In this document: positions 1 through 8,500 of the stretch, piece by piece
Layout of the letters: every line of letters starts with the position of its first letter
Position numbering within the stretch: position 1 is the stretch's first letter
DNA from: JAGVSR01 sp964589785
Lineage (GTDB): Bacteria > Pseudomonadota > Alphaproteobacteria > Rhizobiales > Hyphomicrobiaceae
Assembly (NCBI GenBank): GCA_964589785.1
Contig: CAZPUQ010000002.1
Location: forward strand, 248,001-312,000
Direction: 5' to 3'
DNA length: 64,000 bases
Position numbers and translations under genes: made by a program
The notes under the pieces: generated by a model
Told to the model about the DNA's origin: nothing
Databases searched by the model: none
Seen by the model: the letters and a program-made list of their open reading frames with translations, nothing else

Positions 1-1190
1 CGGTCAGCGTCTTCAGGAACGCCTCCAGGGCGGCGATGCGGCCGTTGTCCAGCGCGACTCCCGTCTTGAGGTCGGCGTGCGAGATGGTCTCGGCGACCTC
101 CGGGTCGCCCCACGGCCCACCCGTTTCGGGATTGATCTGCGCCTCCGGCCTGCGGCTCGTGTACTTGTTGTAGAATTGAATGGCGGTCCGCAGCTTGTTG
201 AAGATGCCGTTGTGCATGTAAGGCGCCGTGACCGCGACGTTCCTCAGCGTCGGGACCTTGAACTTGCCGGACTGCGCGCGATCCGCTGGCCGCGTCCCGT
301 CCTTCAAGCCGGGATCGACGAAGCCGTCGCCCTTGCCGTTCGCGGCACGGGCGTGCGCATTCACCGGCAGGCCGATGTTGTGGTACTCGAAGCCCGTGAA
401 CAGCTCGGGCAAGGGGCTTTGCCCTCCGCGCATCGGCCGGTGACAGTTGCTGCAGTGCAAGGCCAGGAAGACGACGCGGCCGAATTCCTCTTGCGAGCTG
501 AGCTTGGCCTCGCCGCGCAGCGAGCGGTCGAATTTCGAATCGAACGGCGCGAATTCGCTCGTGCGCAGGTGGGCGGCGAGCGCCCGGGTCACGGCATCGA
601 GCGTCCGATCCGGATCCGCCAGGACGTCGGCCCCGAACTCGGCCTTGAAGCGCGCAACGTAGTCGTCGTTCTCGGCAATGCGCGCAGCGAGCGATCGGGC
701 ATCCGGCATCCCCATCTCGATCGGACTGAAGAGCGGACCCTTGGCCTGCTCTTCGAGCGTGTCGGCGCGCCCGTCCCAGAAGAGGCCGCCCGCGAACGTG
801 CCGTTCGGCCGCTTCGTCAGCGGCGGCGCGAAACGCGCATACATGAGTGTCGGCGCGTTCCGGTCTCCGAGCGACGTGCCGTCGTCGCCCACGGAGACCG
901 CCCGCCCCGCATCCGAGCCGCGCGGATCGGCGAAGGCGAAGCTCGGATCGTGGCACGTGGCGCACGACTGCGTCCGATGGCGCGACAGGTTCGCGTCAAA
1001 GAACAACTGGGCGCCAAGCTGCTCCAGGGGGGACACCTGCGATCGGTCCTCGCTGTCGGCGGCCGGCTCGGCTGCGAGCTCGAGAGAGCGCACCGCCAGC
1101 AGGACGACGGCGAGCGCCGCGACGCCAAGGCGCCATGCGAAAAGCGCGTTTGCCACTCGGGCCGGTATCCGTGCAATCCTGGTGAGCATC
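1..1190 (-). CDS. di-heme cytochrome c peroxidase / MauG-like protein (3' end cut by window)
   Basis: Periplasmic di-heme c-type cytochrome of the bacterial cytochrome c peroxidase/MauG superfamily, which reduces H2O2 or carries out heme-based oxidation. Reading leftwards from the ATG at 1190, the protein has an N-terminal hydrophobic signal/anchor (about residues 12-40), a first heme motif CATCH shortly after it, and a second heme motif CSNCH in the middle. Typical family segments such as PTLRNVAVTAPYMHNG and LEAFLKTLT are present. The frame stays open to position 1, so only the last residues are missing. I started at ATG 1190 because it directly precedes the signal sequence. Peroxidase and MauG-type activities cannot be separated by eye. 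The gene is transcribed away from the neighbouring tRNA and stands alone here. Confidence 0.9.
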
Positions 1191-1217
1191 GAGACCTCGG
1201 CCGCGCGCCGACTGGAA

Positions 1218-1293
1218 TGGTGGGCCCGCCAGGACTCGAACCTGGAACCAGGCGGTTATGAGCCGCCAGCTCTAACCGTTGAGCTACGGGCCC
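1218..1293 (-). tRNA. tRNA with CAT anticodon, probably tRNA-Ile2 (lysidine-type)
   Basis: The reverse strand folds as a full 76-nt cloverleaf with encoded CCA: acceptor GGGCCCG pairs with CGGGCCC, the anticodon stem is GGCGG/CCGCC around loop CTCATAA (anticodon CAT), and the T-arm is CCAGG-TTCGAGT-CCTGG. CAT can mean initiator Met, elongator Met or Ile2. The D-arm and GGTTAGAGC context resemble E. coli ileX (Ile2, read after lysidine modification by TilS) more than initiator Met, so Ile2 is my preferred call, with elongator Met as the alternative. Confidence 0.93.
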
Positions 1294-1437
1294 GGAGCGA
1301 CGGTCTCGCCGCCTTCTACACCAGTTCGCCGTTCCTGGATCAAGCCCCGATCAAGCACCGGCATCGGTCATCATTTGGCCCGGAACCGCCGCGACCTTGC
1401 CGCGCCGTTCAATCGACTTCAAAATAGGGACGCCACC

Positions 1438-2154
1438 ATGGCTTTCGCCCGCCGGCTCGGTCCGGCCCTTCTCCTGACTCTTGCGGCCTTTGTGCTCGCT
1501 GCCGCTCCCGCCGCCGCCGAGGACACGCGCATGGACCGCATCATCACCGTATCTGCAACCGGCCAGGCGACGGCCGTTCCCGACGAGGCTCGCATCCAGA
1601 CCGGCGTCGTCGCGGAGGCGGCGACCGTGCGCGAGGCACTGTCGAAGAACAACGCCGCCATGGCCACGCTCATCGCCGGGCTGAAGGAGAACGGCATCGA
1701 CGCCAAGGACATCATGACGTCCGGCTTCAGCCTCAATCCGCGCTACACGCATCCGCGCGATGGCCAGCCGGCCGTCATCGACGGCTACCAGGCGATGAAC
1801 CAGGTCGAGGTCCTCGTGCGCAATCTCGATCGCCTCGGCGAGGTGCTGGACCGTCTCGTGACGCTCGGCGCCAACCAGATGAACGGCATCGCGTTCGAGG
1901 TGAGCGCTGCCGAGACGCTGAGCGATGCGGCCCGCAAGGAGGCCATCGCCAACGCGCGGCGCCGGGCGGAGGTCTTTGCCGCGGCGGCCGGCGCCAGGGT
2001 GGGGCGCGTCGTCGCCATCAACGAGGGCGCCGTCATGGAGCCGCGGCCCTACCTCAGGGGTGCGCGCGCGGCGGCGGCGATGGATGCGGTGCCCGTCGAA
2101 CGGGGCACGCAAAGCCTGCAAGTCAGCGTGACCGTGACGTGGGAGCTCGAGTGA
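1438..2154 (+). CDS. SIMPL-domain (DUF541) periplasmic protein
   Basis: A 238-residue exported protein of the SIMPL/DUF541 family (relatives include E. coli YggE and B. abortus BP26). Residues 1-28 form a clear signal peptide ending in AAAPAAAED. The mature part starts with the family hallmark ITVSATGQATAVPDEA and has the later LSDAARKEAIANARRRAE helix. The ATG at 1438 is chosen because it begins the signal peptide; upstream in-frame sequence has no such feature. The molecular function of the family is unsettled; some members are linked to oxidative stress resistance or form oligomeric rings. It is monocistronic here, between the CAT tRNA and a TadG-like gene. Confidence 0.9.
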   Translation: MAFARRLGPALLLTLAAFVLAAAPAAAEDTRMDRIITVSATGQATAVPDEARIQTGVVAEAATVREALSKNNAAMATLIAGLKENGIDAKDIMTSGFSLNPRYTHPRDGQPAVIDGYQAMNQVEVLVRNLDRLGEVLDRLVTLGANQMNGIAFEVSAAETLSDAARKEAIANARRRAEVFAAAAGARVGRVVAINEGAVMEPRPYLRGARAAAAMDAVPVERGTQSLQVSVTVTWELE

Positions 2155-2286
2155 CCGCGCTCATTCCACTTCGGGCGGCCTTTTAGAGTCCGTTAACAAA
2201 GTCTGTTCGCAGAACTTTAGGGTCTATCCGTATACGATCCGTCCGCTCAGCGATGACCGCGGAGCACATGCGACGGTGGAATGCTG

Positions 2287-4077
2287 ATGGTAACTCACGC
2301 CCGGAGCCGGCGCGGCTCGATGCCCTTTGCCCGGGCGAAAGACGGCACCGTCGCCCTGCTTTTCGCTCTCCTCGCCTTGCCGGTATTGGGTGCGGCGGCG
2401 CTGGCGGTCGACTATTCGCGCGCCGTCTACGTCCGCGAGCAGTTGCAGACAGCCGCCGATTCGGCGGCTCTTGCCGCGAGGAGCAACCCCGCCTTCAGCC
2501 TCGACGAGGCCGAAGCGACGGCGAACCGCTACTTCCACGCCAATGCCGGCCAGCTTCTCGGCGCAGAGGTGAGGGAGCTGAAGGTCCAGGCCAGCGACGA
2601 CAGGATCGAGGTCGTCGCGAAAGTCTCGCTGGACACGGCGTTCGGAGCGCTGTTCGGCCGGCCGAGCGAGGAGATCTCCGTGCGCGCCGAGGCGGTGAGC
2701 TCGACGGAGGATCTGGAGGTCGCCGTCGTCCTCGACAACACCGGTTCCATGGCGTCCGACATGGGCAAGCTCAGGACGGGCGCCAAGGATCTGGTCGCGA
2801 CGCTCTTCGACAGCGCCGGCACGAGCGCCAAGCTCAAGGTCGCCGTCGTGCCGTATGTGGGCGGCGTCAACATCGGCAATGATCCCGCCCACATGGCGTG
2901 GATGGACACGGCCGGCGAGGCGCGCCATCACGGCGAGCCCCTGGAGTGGATGTACGTGGGCTACGAGCCGGGCTGTTCCTACCCGTCGGGCGGCGGTGGC
3001 GGTGGCACCACTCCGGGCGTGGGCGTCCATGGCTCGCTGTGGGACCGGCTACCGGCCTTTGCGGACGCGGTGGTCCAGCTCTTCGGCCTGACGCCGGCGC
3101 ATGCCGCCTCGGCCGCCGACGTCTCGCCGCCCTTCGTCTTCGCGCCCGATTGCTGGATCGCGACGCCGGGTCAGCTCAACAACTTCGATTTCTTTGCGGC
3201 CATCCCCAACAGCCAGTGGAAGGGATGCGTGGAGGCGCGCGCGGAGCCCTACGACGTGACCGACGACGTGCCCGACAGCATGCGGCCCGATACGCTCTTC
3301 GTGCCGTGGTTCTGGCCCGACGAGATGGACAACGGACCGCGCCTGGCGGACGGCTACACGATCCCCATGGCAAACGACTACCTCCCCGATCGCCTCGACC
3401 TGCGCGACGCGGCCGCGCCGAAGTTCACCGACGGCTGGGTGGGCTGGGGGCAGGCCAACATCCTCAAGTACAACGGCACCGACGGAGTAATCGACGAGGT
3501 GGCTCCCGACACGAGCGGCCCCAACAAGGCCTGCCCCGACCCGATCCTGCCGCTCACCGACCAGCGCAGCGACATCGACGGCAAGATCGACGGCCTCATG
3601 CACTGGAACGGGTCCGGCACCAATGTCGCCGAGGGCCTCGCCTGGGGCTGGCGCGTCCTCTCGCCCGGCGCGCCGTTCACGGAGGGAAACGACTACGGCA
3701 AGGCGACCAAGGTCATCGTGCTGATGACCGACGGGGTGAACAACGTCGATCCCAACCCCGAGTTCAGCCACCTGTCGGAGTACTCCGCCTACGGCTACCT
3801 GCAGCAGTGGGCCACCAACCGCATCGCGGACAAGACCTACACCGGCTTCAAGGCCTACGCCGACGGCCGCCTGGCGCTCGCCTGCGCCAACGCCAAGGCC
3901 GAGGGCATCCAGATCTACACCGTTGCGTTCGGCATCACGGACCCGGACACGCTGCGGACGCTGGAGGCCTGCGCGACGGCGCCGCCCTATGCCTATACGG
4001 CCTCGACTGCGGATGACCTCATCGCCGCCTTCCGAAAAGTGGCGCAGAAGCTGTCGATGCTGCGGCTGTCGAAATAA
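2287..4077 (+). CDS. TadG-like pilus assembly protein with von Willebrand factor A domain
   Basis: A 596-residue protein of the TadE/TadG family. The N-terminus (KDGTVALLFALLALPVLGAAALAVDYSRA) is the hydrophobic TadE-like segment, followed by the LQTAADSAALAA helix. A VWA domain opens at about residue 150 with the metal-site motif DNTGSM and continues to a late VIVLMTDGVNNVD strand. A glycine-rich linker lies near residue 235. ATG 2281 is also in frame, but GGTGGA at 2275-2280 sits 6 nt before ATG 2287, which I prefer. No other tad/cpa pilus genes lie nearby, so this is an orphan copy; a second one is at 27935. Role in secretion or adhesion is inferred from family only. Confidence 0.85.
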   Translation: MVTHARSRRGSMPFARAKDGTVALLFALLALPVLGAAALAVDYSRAVYVREQLQTAADSAALAARSNPAFSLDEAEATANRYFHANAGQLLGAEVRELKVQASDDRIEVVAKVSLDTAFGALFGRPSEEISVRAEAVSSTEDLEVAVVLDNTGSMASDMGKLRTGAKDLVATLFDSAGTSAKLKVAVVPYVGGVNIGNDPAHMAWMDTAGEARHHGEPLEWMYVGYEPGCSYPSGGGGGGTTPGVGVHGSLWDRLPAFADAVVQLFGLTPAHAASAADVSPPFVFAPDCWIATPGQLNNFDFFAAIPNSQWKGCVEARAEPYDVTDDVPDSMRPDTLFVPWFWPDEMDNGPRLADGYTIPMANDYLPDRLDLRDAAAPKFTDGWVGWGQANILKYNGTDGVIDEVAPDTSGPNKACPDPILPLTDQRSDIDGKIDGLMHWNGSGTNVAEGLAWGWRVLSPGAPFTEGNDYGKATKVIVLMTDGVNNVDPNPEFSHLSEYSAYGYLQQWATNRIADKTYTGFKAYADGRLALACANAKAEGIQIYTVAFGITDPDTLRTLEACATAPPYAYTASTADDLIAAFRKVAQKLSMLRLSK

Positions 4078-4090
4078 GCGGGCAGCGGGC

Positions 4091-5002
4091 TCAGTCCGGC
4101 AGCAGCGACACGGTCTCGACGCCGGCCCTCAGCGGCCCGGCACCCGGCTGAGCGCTCCAGTCGGCGTAATTGCGCATCTCGCCCGTCGTGCGAATCCGGT
4201 GGAGGCGGTCGAGGTCGATCGCCGCCGTCACCCACTGCGGCCGGCTGAGCGGTCCTTCGGCCAGGATGCCGGTGTCGGAGACCTCGTGCTCGGAGGGAAC
4301 GTAGATGCCGGCGGAGCCTTCGTTGCGATCGACCGCCGGCGACCAGAGCGCATCGCCGACCGTCGGGCTCTGCACGGTGGCGATCGTGTTCTCCAGCGCC
4401 CGCGCCATGGATCCCGTCCGCACGCGGTGGAAGCCCGATACGCGCTCGGTGCAGGAGGGGACGAGCACTACTTCCGCGCCGGCTTCGGCGAGCGCGCGCG
4501 CGAGCAGCGGAAACTCGCTGTCGTAGCAGATGAGGATCGCGATCGTGCCGAGCGCCGTCCTGAAGACGCGCAGCGGCCCGCCGGCGGAGATGCCCCAGTC
4601 GCGCTCGAAGGGCGTCATGACGATCTTCTGCTGCTCGCCGACGAGGCCCGCGGGCGTCACGAGCTGGGCCGCGTTGACGAAGCGCCCGTCGGCCATGAGC
4701 ACCGGCCCGGAGCCGACGAGGATGTGGACATCGTGCCGGCGGGCAAGCTCGAGGTGGAGCGCGATGCGGGACGCGGCGAGCTCGGCCACCTTGTGCAGGG
4801 TCTTCTGCAGATCGGAATAGACGGCCGGTCCGAAGCAGGCGGCCTGCTCGATGGCCGCGTACTCCGGGAACACCAGAAGTTTCGCCCCGGTCGCCGCACC
4901 CTCGGCCACCCAGTCCGAGATCTTGGACTCCCAGTCGGCAAGGGTCTTCGGCTGCCCGATCGGATACTGGGCGCTGGCGACGGTCAGCGGAGGGCGGGAC
5001 AT
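4091..5002 (-). CDS. carbon-nitrogen hydrolase (nitrilase superfamily)
   Basis: A 303-residue cytoplasmic amidase of the nitrilase superfamily. The Glu-Lys-Cys triad is visible: Glu in LLVFPEYAA, Lys in EQQKIVMTPFE and Cys in AILICYDSEFP. The substrate is unknown. It lies 4 bp downstream of a GNAT acetyltransferase gene on the same strand, so the two are one operon and probably translationally coupled. Bacillus YhcX-type proteins fuse a GNAT domain to a nitrilase domain in the same order, so these two products probably act on a common metabolite. The gene converges closely with the TadG-like gene at 4077. Confidence 0.88.
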   Translation of the reverse strand: MSRPPLTVASAQYPIGQPKTLADWESKISDWVAEGAATGAKLLVFPEYAAIEQAACFGPAVYSDLQKTLHKVAELAASRIALHLELARRHDVHILVGSGPVLMADGRFVNAAQLVTPAGLVGEQQKIVMTPFERDWGISAGGPLRVFRTALGTIAILICYDSEFPLLARALAEAGAEVVLVPSCTERVSGFHRVRTGSMARALENTIATVQSPTVGDALWSPAVDRNEGSAGIYVPSEHEVSDTGILAEGPLSRPQWVTAAIDLDRLHRIRTTGEMRNYADWSAQPGAGPLRAGVETVSLLPD

Positions 5003-5006
5003 GGGA

Positions 5007-5603
5007 TCACAGCGCCTTCATCCAGAACTGCATCGTGTGCGTCGTCTCGTCCGGCTGGTCGATGTCCTTCCAGTCGTAGGTGGCGAAGATGTCGACGGGC
5101 TCATAGCCGCGCTTGCGCCAGAACGGATCGAGTGGCGCGTAGTCGGCCGGCTTCAAGGGATGATCGTCGGGGCGCACGACGCGGCAGAAGGTCGAATGCG
5201 TGAAGCCGCCGAGGCGACGGGCCTGCGCCTCGCGGCCGTCGAAGAAGGCGTGCCCGAGACCATGGCCGCGATGGCTTTTCAGGAGCACGCTCTCGCCGCA
5301 GTAGAAGATCTTCGCAATGTCGAAGCCAGCCTTGCGGAACGGATCGCCGAACTCGTCCGCATGCTCCACCATCGGCGCGCCGGTCGAGGCGCCGATCATG
5401 TCCGTCCCGTCATAGGCGGCGATGACGACGGCGCCCTTCGCGGCGGCGAAGGTCGTCAGGTACTTCTCCTCGTACGCGAGCGTGCCGTCGTAGAGGTAGG
5501 GCCAGTCGCGGAAGACGGCGATGCGCAGGCGTGCGAGGTCCGGCAGGACGGGCAGGATGTCCGCACCCGTCAGCGACCGCACGTCGAGCCTGCGCTTCTC
5601 CAT
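5007..5603 (-). CDS. GNAT family N-acetyltransferase
   Basis: A 198-residue protein with a GNAT acetyl-CoA binding signature around SHRGHGLGHAFFDGREAQA (motif A, about residues 112-130) and a C-terminal WKDIDQPDETTHTMQFWMK segment. The acceptor substrate is unknown. It is the first gene of a two-gene unit with the downstream nitrilase, with a 4-bp gap. GAAAGG lies immediately before the ATG. The conserved partnership with a nitrilase, fused in other bacteria, suggests a joint pathway that acetylates an amine and hydrolyses an amide, but this is inference. Confidence 0.82.
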   Translation of the reverse strand: MEKRRLDVRSLTGADILPVLPDLARLRIAVFRDWPYLYDGTLAYEEKYLTTFAAAKGAVVIAAYDGTDMIGASTGAPMVEHADEFGDPFRKAGFDIAKIFYCGESVLLKSHRGHGLGHAFFDGREAQARRLGGFTHSTFCRVVRPDDHPLKPADYAPLDPFWRKRGYEPVDIFATYDWKDIDQPDETTHTMQFWMKAL

Positions 5604-5626
5604 TCCTTTCTCCCGCGTTCAAGCCG

Positions 5627-6061
5627 TCAGCCCGCGACCTGGGCGATCCAGTCGGTCAGATTGTAGTAGGTGGTGACGCGGGCAATTCTGCCGTCGCGGA
5701 TCGCGAAGAACGTGCCGGCCGGCAGGACGTAGGTCTGCCCCTTGGCGGGCGGCAGGCCTTCGTCGGTGTTCTTGTAGACGCCGTGGACGTTGAACTCGGC
5801 CGACGCGCGCGTGCCGTCCTTCGACACCATCACCACGATGTCCTTCAGCTCTTCCTTGTAGTTGTGGTCCATGCGCGCGTTGAAGGCGCGGAACTTCTCC
5901 TTGCCGTGGCGGCGCTCGCCCTGGTTCACGTCATGGATGACGTCGTCGGTGAGGAAGTCGAGCATGGCGTCGGTGTCGCCGCGGTTGAAGGCGGCGTAGT
6001 AGTCGCGGATGAGGGCGGCGGTCTTGGCGCGGGCCGCGCTCTCGGCGGGCGTCTCGGACAT
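5627..6061 (-). CDS. SnoaL-like / NTF2-fold protein (ketosteroid isomerase-related)
   Basis: A 144-residue single-domain protein of the SnoaL/NTF2-like superfamily. The N-terminal helix ALIRDYYAAFNRGDTDAMLDFLTDDVIHDV and the closing FFAIRDGRIARVTTYYNLTDW strand pair are characteristic. Family members are small polyketide cyclases, isomerases or ligand-binding proteins, and the substrate cannot be read from the sequence. The ATG at 6061 is chosen because homology begins there; an upstream in-frame extension is low-complexity. The 23-bp gap to the GNAT gene makes cotranscription of the three minus-strand genes possible. Confidence 0.85.
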   Translation of the reverse strand: MSETPAESAARAKTAALIRDYYAAFNRGDTDAMLDFLTDDVIHDVNQGERRHGKEKFRAFNARMDHNYKEELKDIVVMVSKDGTRASAEFNVHGVYKNTDEGLPPAKGQTYVLPAGTFFAIRDGRIARVTTYYNLTDWIAQVAG

Positions 6062-6274
6062 GGCTGGTTCTCCGGGGGTTGATGGGGCAGACTTCGGGTT
6101 TGGCGCCTGATTAACAGGTTCGTCTCGCCAGACAAGGCCCGAGACGAGGCCCGCCGCTGCGGCCGGTGAACGCGGCCGGGTACGGCGCGCGCCGACGCTT
6201 TTCTTGATTTCGCCCAAGGCGGATCGGGGGCAGAGTGGCGCTATCCTGCCAGGCGCCATCAGGGAGATCGCAGC

Positions 6275-6724
6275 ATGAAACTGAAATCCGGGTTGTGGGT
6301 CGTCGTCGCGGACGGATCGCGCGGGCTGGTGCTCGTCAACGAAGGCACTGCGCTGGAGCCGGATCTCAAGGCGCTGCGCGTCTACGAGCAGGACAACCCC
6401 AAGACGAGCGAGCAGGGGCGCGACAAGCCTCCCCGGACGTTCGAATCGATCGGCAACCGGCGCTCGGCGATGGCGGCACCCGACCTGCACCGCCGCGCGG
6501 AGGACCGCTTCGTCGAGCAGATCGTCGCCGACCTCGCCAAGGACGCGGCGGCGGGCGCGTTCGACGGCGTCGTCATCGTCGCGCCGCCCGTGGCGCTCGG
6601 CGAGATGCGCAAGGCGGCCGACGGCGGGCTCGCCAAGCTGATCGTCGCCACCCTCGACAAGGACCTCACCAATCATCCGCTCCCCGAGATCACCGCGGCG
6701 GTCGTCAAGGCGCTGGAGGGCTGA
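6275..6724 (+). CDS. host attachment family protein (BaeRF-type)
   Basis: A 149-residue protein of the proteobacterial 'host attachment protein' family, named for an Agrobacterium gene needed for plant-cell attachment. Members have a release-factor-like (baeRF/eRF1-related) core. The signature pieces are the start WVVVADGSRGLVLVNEG, the middle ADLHRRAEDRFVEQIVADL-like helix (seen as PDLHRRAEDRFVEQ) and the C-terminal LDKDLTNHPLPEI. GGGAG lies 8-9 nt before the ATG. The biochemical role is unknown; baeRF proteins are proposed to act on ribosomes or nucleic acids. It is divergent from the SnoaL-like gene. Confidence 0.85.
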   Translation: MKLKSGLWVVVADGSRGLVLVNEGTALEPDLKALRVYEQDNPKTSEQGRDKPPRTFESIGNRRSAMAAPDLHRRAEDRFVEQIVADLAKDAAAGAFDGVVIVAPPVALGEMRKAADGGLAKLIVATLDKDLTNHPLPEITAAVVKALEG

Positions 6725-6742
6725 GATCTCACTCCTCAGTCG

Positions 6743-7165
6743 TCAGTCCTCGCCGAGGGCATGCACCACGACCTGGCGCGTATGCGGCGCGGTGCGGTGC
6801 TCCACGAGGTAGATGCCCTGCCAGGTGCCGAGCATCAGGCGGCCCGCGGCGACGGGAATGACGATCGACGTCTGCGTCAGCGCCGCCTTGACGTGCGCCG
6901 GCATGTCGTCGGGGCCTTCCGTCGTGTGGACGAACAGCGGGTCGCCGTCGGGCACGAGGCGCCGGAAAAAGGCGAGAAGGTCGCGCTGCACCTCGGGATC
7001 GGCATTCTCCTGGATCAGGAGCGAGGCCGATGTGTGCCGGCAGAAGAGGGTGACGAGGCCCGTGCGGATGCCCGTGACCGCCAGCACGCGGCGTACCTCG
7101 TCCGTGATCTCGACGAGGGCCGGTCCGCGCGTCTTGACCGTCAGCGTGTCCATGACCTGGCGCAT
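6743..7165 (-). CDS. YjbQ family (UPF0047) protein
   Basis: A 140-residue member of the YjbQ/UPF0047 family, some of which have weak thiamine-phosphate synthase activity. The motifs TGLVTLFCRHTSASLLIQEN, PLFVHTTEGPDDMPAHVKA and LGTWQGIYLVEHR are diagnostic. The start is ATG 7165, which has AGGAGG at 7178-7183 on the minus strand; ATG 7153 is a less likely alternative. The gene starts 37 bp from the divergent GreA/GreB-like gene, so the two share a very compact promoter region. Confidence 0.88.
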   Translation of the reverse strand: MRQVMDTLTVKTRGPALVEITDEVRRVLAVTGIRTGLVTLFCRHTSASLLIQENADPEVQRDLLAFFRRLVPDGDPLFVHTTEGPDDMPAHVKAALTQTSIVIPVAAGRLMLGTWQGIYLVEHRTAPHTRQVVVHALGED

Positions 7166-7202
7166 GCTGTCTTTGAGCCTCCTGTTCGGATAGACTTGCC
7201 CC

Positions 7203-7667
7203 ATGAGCAGAGCTTTCGTCAAAGAGGACAGCGGCGAGGGTCTGGAAGACCTGCCCGACCGCCCCGTCTCCCAGCATCGCAACCTCGTCACCGCGGAGGG
7301 CCTCAGCGCCATCGCCGCGGAGGTGGCGCGCCTCAACGCCGCCTATGCCGCGGCCCAGGCGGCGGCCGACCGCGTGGCGATCGTGAGGACCGCGCGCGAC
7401 CTGCGCTACTGGACGCAGCGGCTGCAGTCGGCCGAGATGATGCCGGAGCCGGCGGACACGGCGACCGTCCAGTTCGGCTCGCGCGTGACGCTTCGGGTGA
7501 GCGACGGGCGCCGCGTCGCCTATCGCATCGTCGGCGAGGACGAGGCCGACCCCGCCCGCGGCACGATGTCCTACGTCTCCCCGCTCGCCCGTGCGCTCAT
7601 CGGCAAGGCGGAAGGTGACAGCGTCCGCATGGGGGCGGCCGACGCCGAGATCGAGCGGATCGAATAG
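7203..7667 (+). CDS. GreA/GreB-family transcription elongation factor
   Basis: A 154-residue protein. The N-terminal half is an alpha-helical hairpin (LVTAEGLSAIAAEVARLNAAY to LRYWTQRLQSAEM). The C-terminal half is an FKBP-like GreA/GreB domain (VQFGSRVTLRVSDG..., YVSPLARALIGKAEGDSVRMG). Gre factors rescue backtracked RNA polymerase by stimulating transcript cleavage through acidic residues at the coiled-coil tip. Here the tip region is short and I could not confirm those acidic residues, so it may be a regulator of RNA polymerase rather than a cleavage factor. Only 37 bp separate it from yjbQ, and no good Shine-Dalgarno precedes its ATG, so it might be leaderless. Confidence 0.8.
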   Translation: MSRAFVKEDSGEGLEDLPDRPVSQHRNLVTAEGLSAIAAEVARLNAAYAAAQAAADRVAIVRTARDLRYWTQRLQSAEMMPEPADTATVQFGSRVTLRVSDGRRVAYRIVGEDEADPARGTMSYVSPLARALIGKAEGDSVRMGAADAEIERIE

Positions 7668-7688
7668 GGATCGCTGCGGACGGGCAAG

Positions 7689-7715
7689 AAAAAACGCCGG
7701 CGCGTCGGTGCCGGC
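7689..7715 (-). terminator. Rho-independent terminator of efp
   Basis: Read on the minus strand downstream of efp, GCCGGC (7710-7715) pairs with GCCGGC (7696-7701) across an 8-nt loop and is followed by a run of six T (7689-7694). It lies between the convergent Gre-like and efp genes. Confidence 0.8.
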
Positions 7716-7743
7716 CTTCTCGATGTCGGGGCTCGCGGCGCGC

Positions 7744-8313
7744 TCAGTCCTTGGCGCGCTCGACGTAGGAGCCGTCGGCCGTCATGACGACGACGCGCGT
7801 GCCGGCCCCGATGTGCGGGGGAACCATGACGCGGGCGCCGTTGGAGAGCTTCGCCGGCTTGTAGGAGGAGGACGCCGTCTGGCCCTTCACGACGGGGTCG
7901 GCCTCCACGATCTCGAGCGTCACGCGCTGCGGCAGCTCGATCGCGATCGGAATGCCCTCGTGCAGCGAGAGCGAGCAGGTCATGCCTTCCTGCAGCCACT
8001 GCGCCTGGTCGCCGACGACGTCCCTCGGCACCGTGATCTGGTCGTAGGTCTCGGGCTGCATGAAGTTGAAGCCCATGTCGTCCTCGTAGAGGTAGTTGTA
8101 GTCCTTCTCCTCGAGGTAGGCGCGCTCGACCTGGTCCGTCGTGCGGTAGCGCTCCGTCATCTTCACGCCGTCGGCGATGCGGCGCATTTCGAGGTGCGTC
8201 ACGGGCGTGCCCTTGCCGGGGTGGATGTTCTCGGCGTGCATCACGACGGCGAGCTTGCCGTCGAGATCGAGCACGTTGCCCTTGCGCACCGAGCTTGCAA
8301 TAACCTTGGCCAC
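7744..8313 (-). CDS. efp: elongation factor P
   Basis: EF-P, 189 residues, the usual full length; it relieves ribosome stalling at polyproline stretches. The N-terminal KOW-like domain has the loop HPGKGTP, whose Lys34 is the site of beta-lysylation in the EpmA/EpmB pathway. Domains II and III follow (ITVPRDVVGDQAQWLQEG..., ASSSYKPAKLSNGARVMVPPHI). The gene is divergent from epmA across 187 bp, which fits the lysine-type modification at Lys34 rather than rhamnosylation of arginine. A terminator lies at 7689-7715. Confidence 0.97.
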   Translation of the reverse strand: MAKVIASSVRKGNVLDLDGKLAVVMHAENIHPGKGTPVTHLEMRRIADGVKMTERYRTTDQVERAYLEEKDYNYLYEDDMGFNFMQPETYDQITVPRDVVGDQAQWLQEGMTCSLSLHEGIPIAIELPQRVTLEIVEADPVVKGQTASSSYKPAKLSNGARVMVPPHIGAGTRVVVMTADGSYVERAKD

Positions 8314-8500
8314 GAGTGGTCTCCATCAATGCGGCCCCGTCGGACGCGCTCGGCTAAGCGCGCGTTGCCAGGAGCCTCGATGGGCGGGGTGGCGAGCGGG
8401 GATTTGTGCGCCTCTCATACTCTATTCGCGGCCAAAAGGCCAAGTGCGGCCGAACGGCATCGATGTGAAATCGGCCGGATGATCGGAAGTGCCCGGAAAT

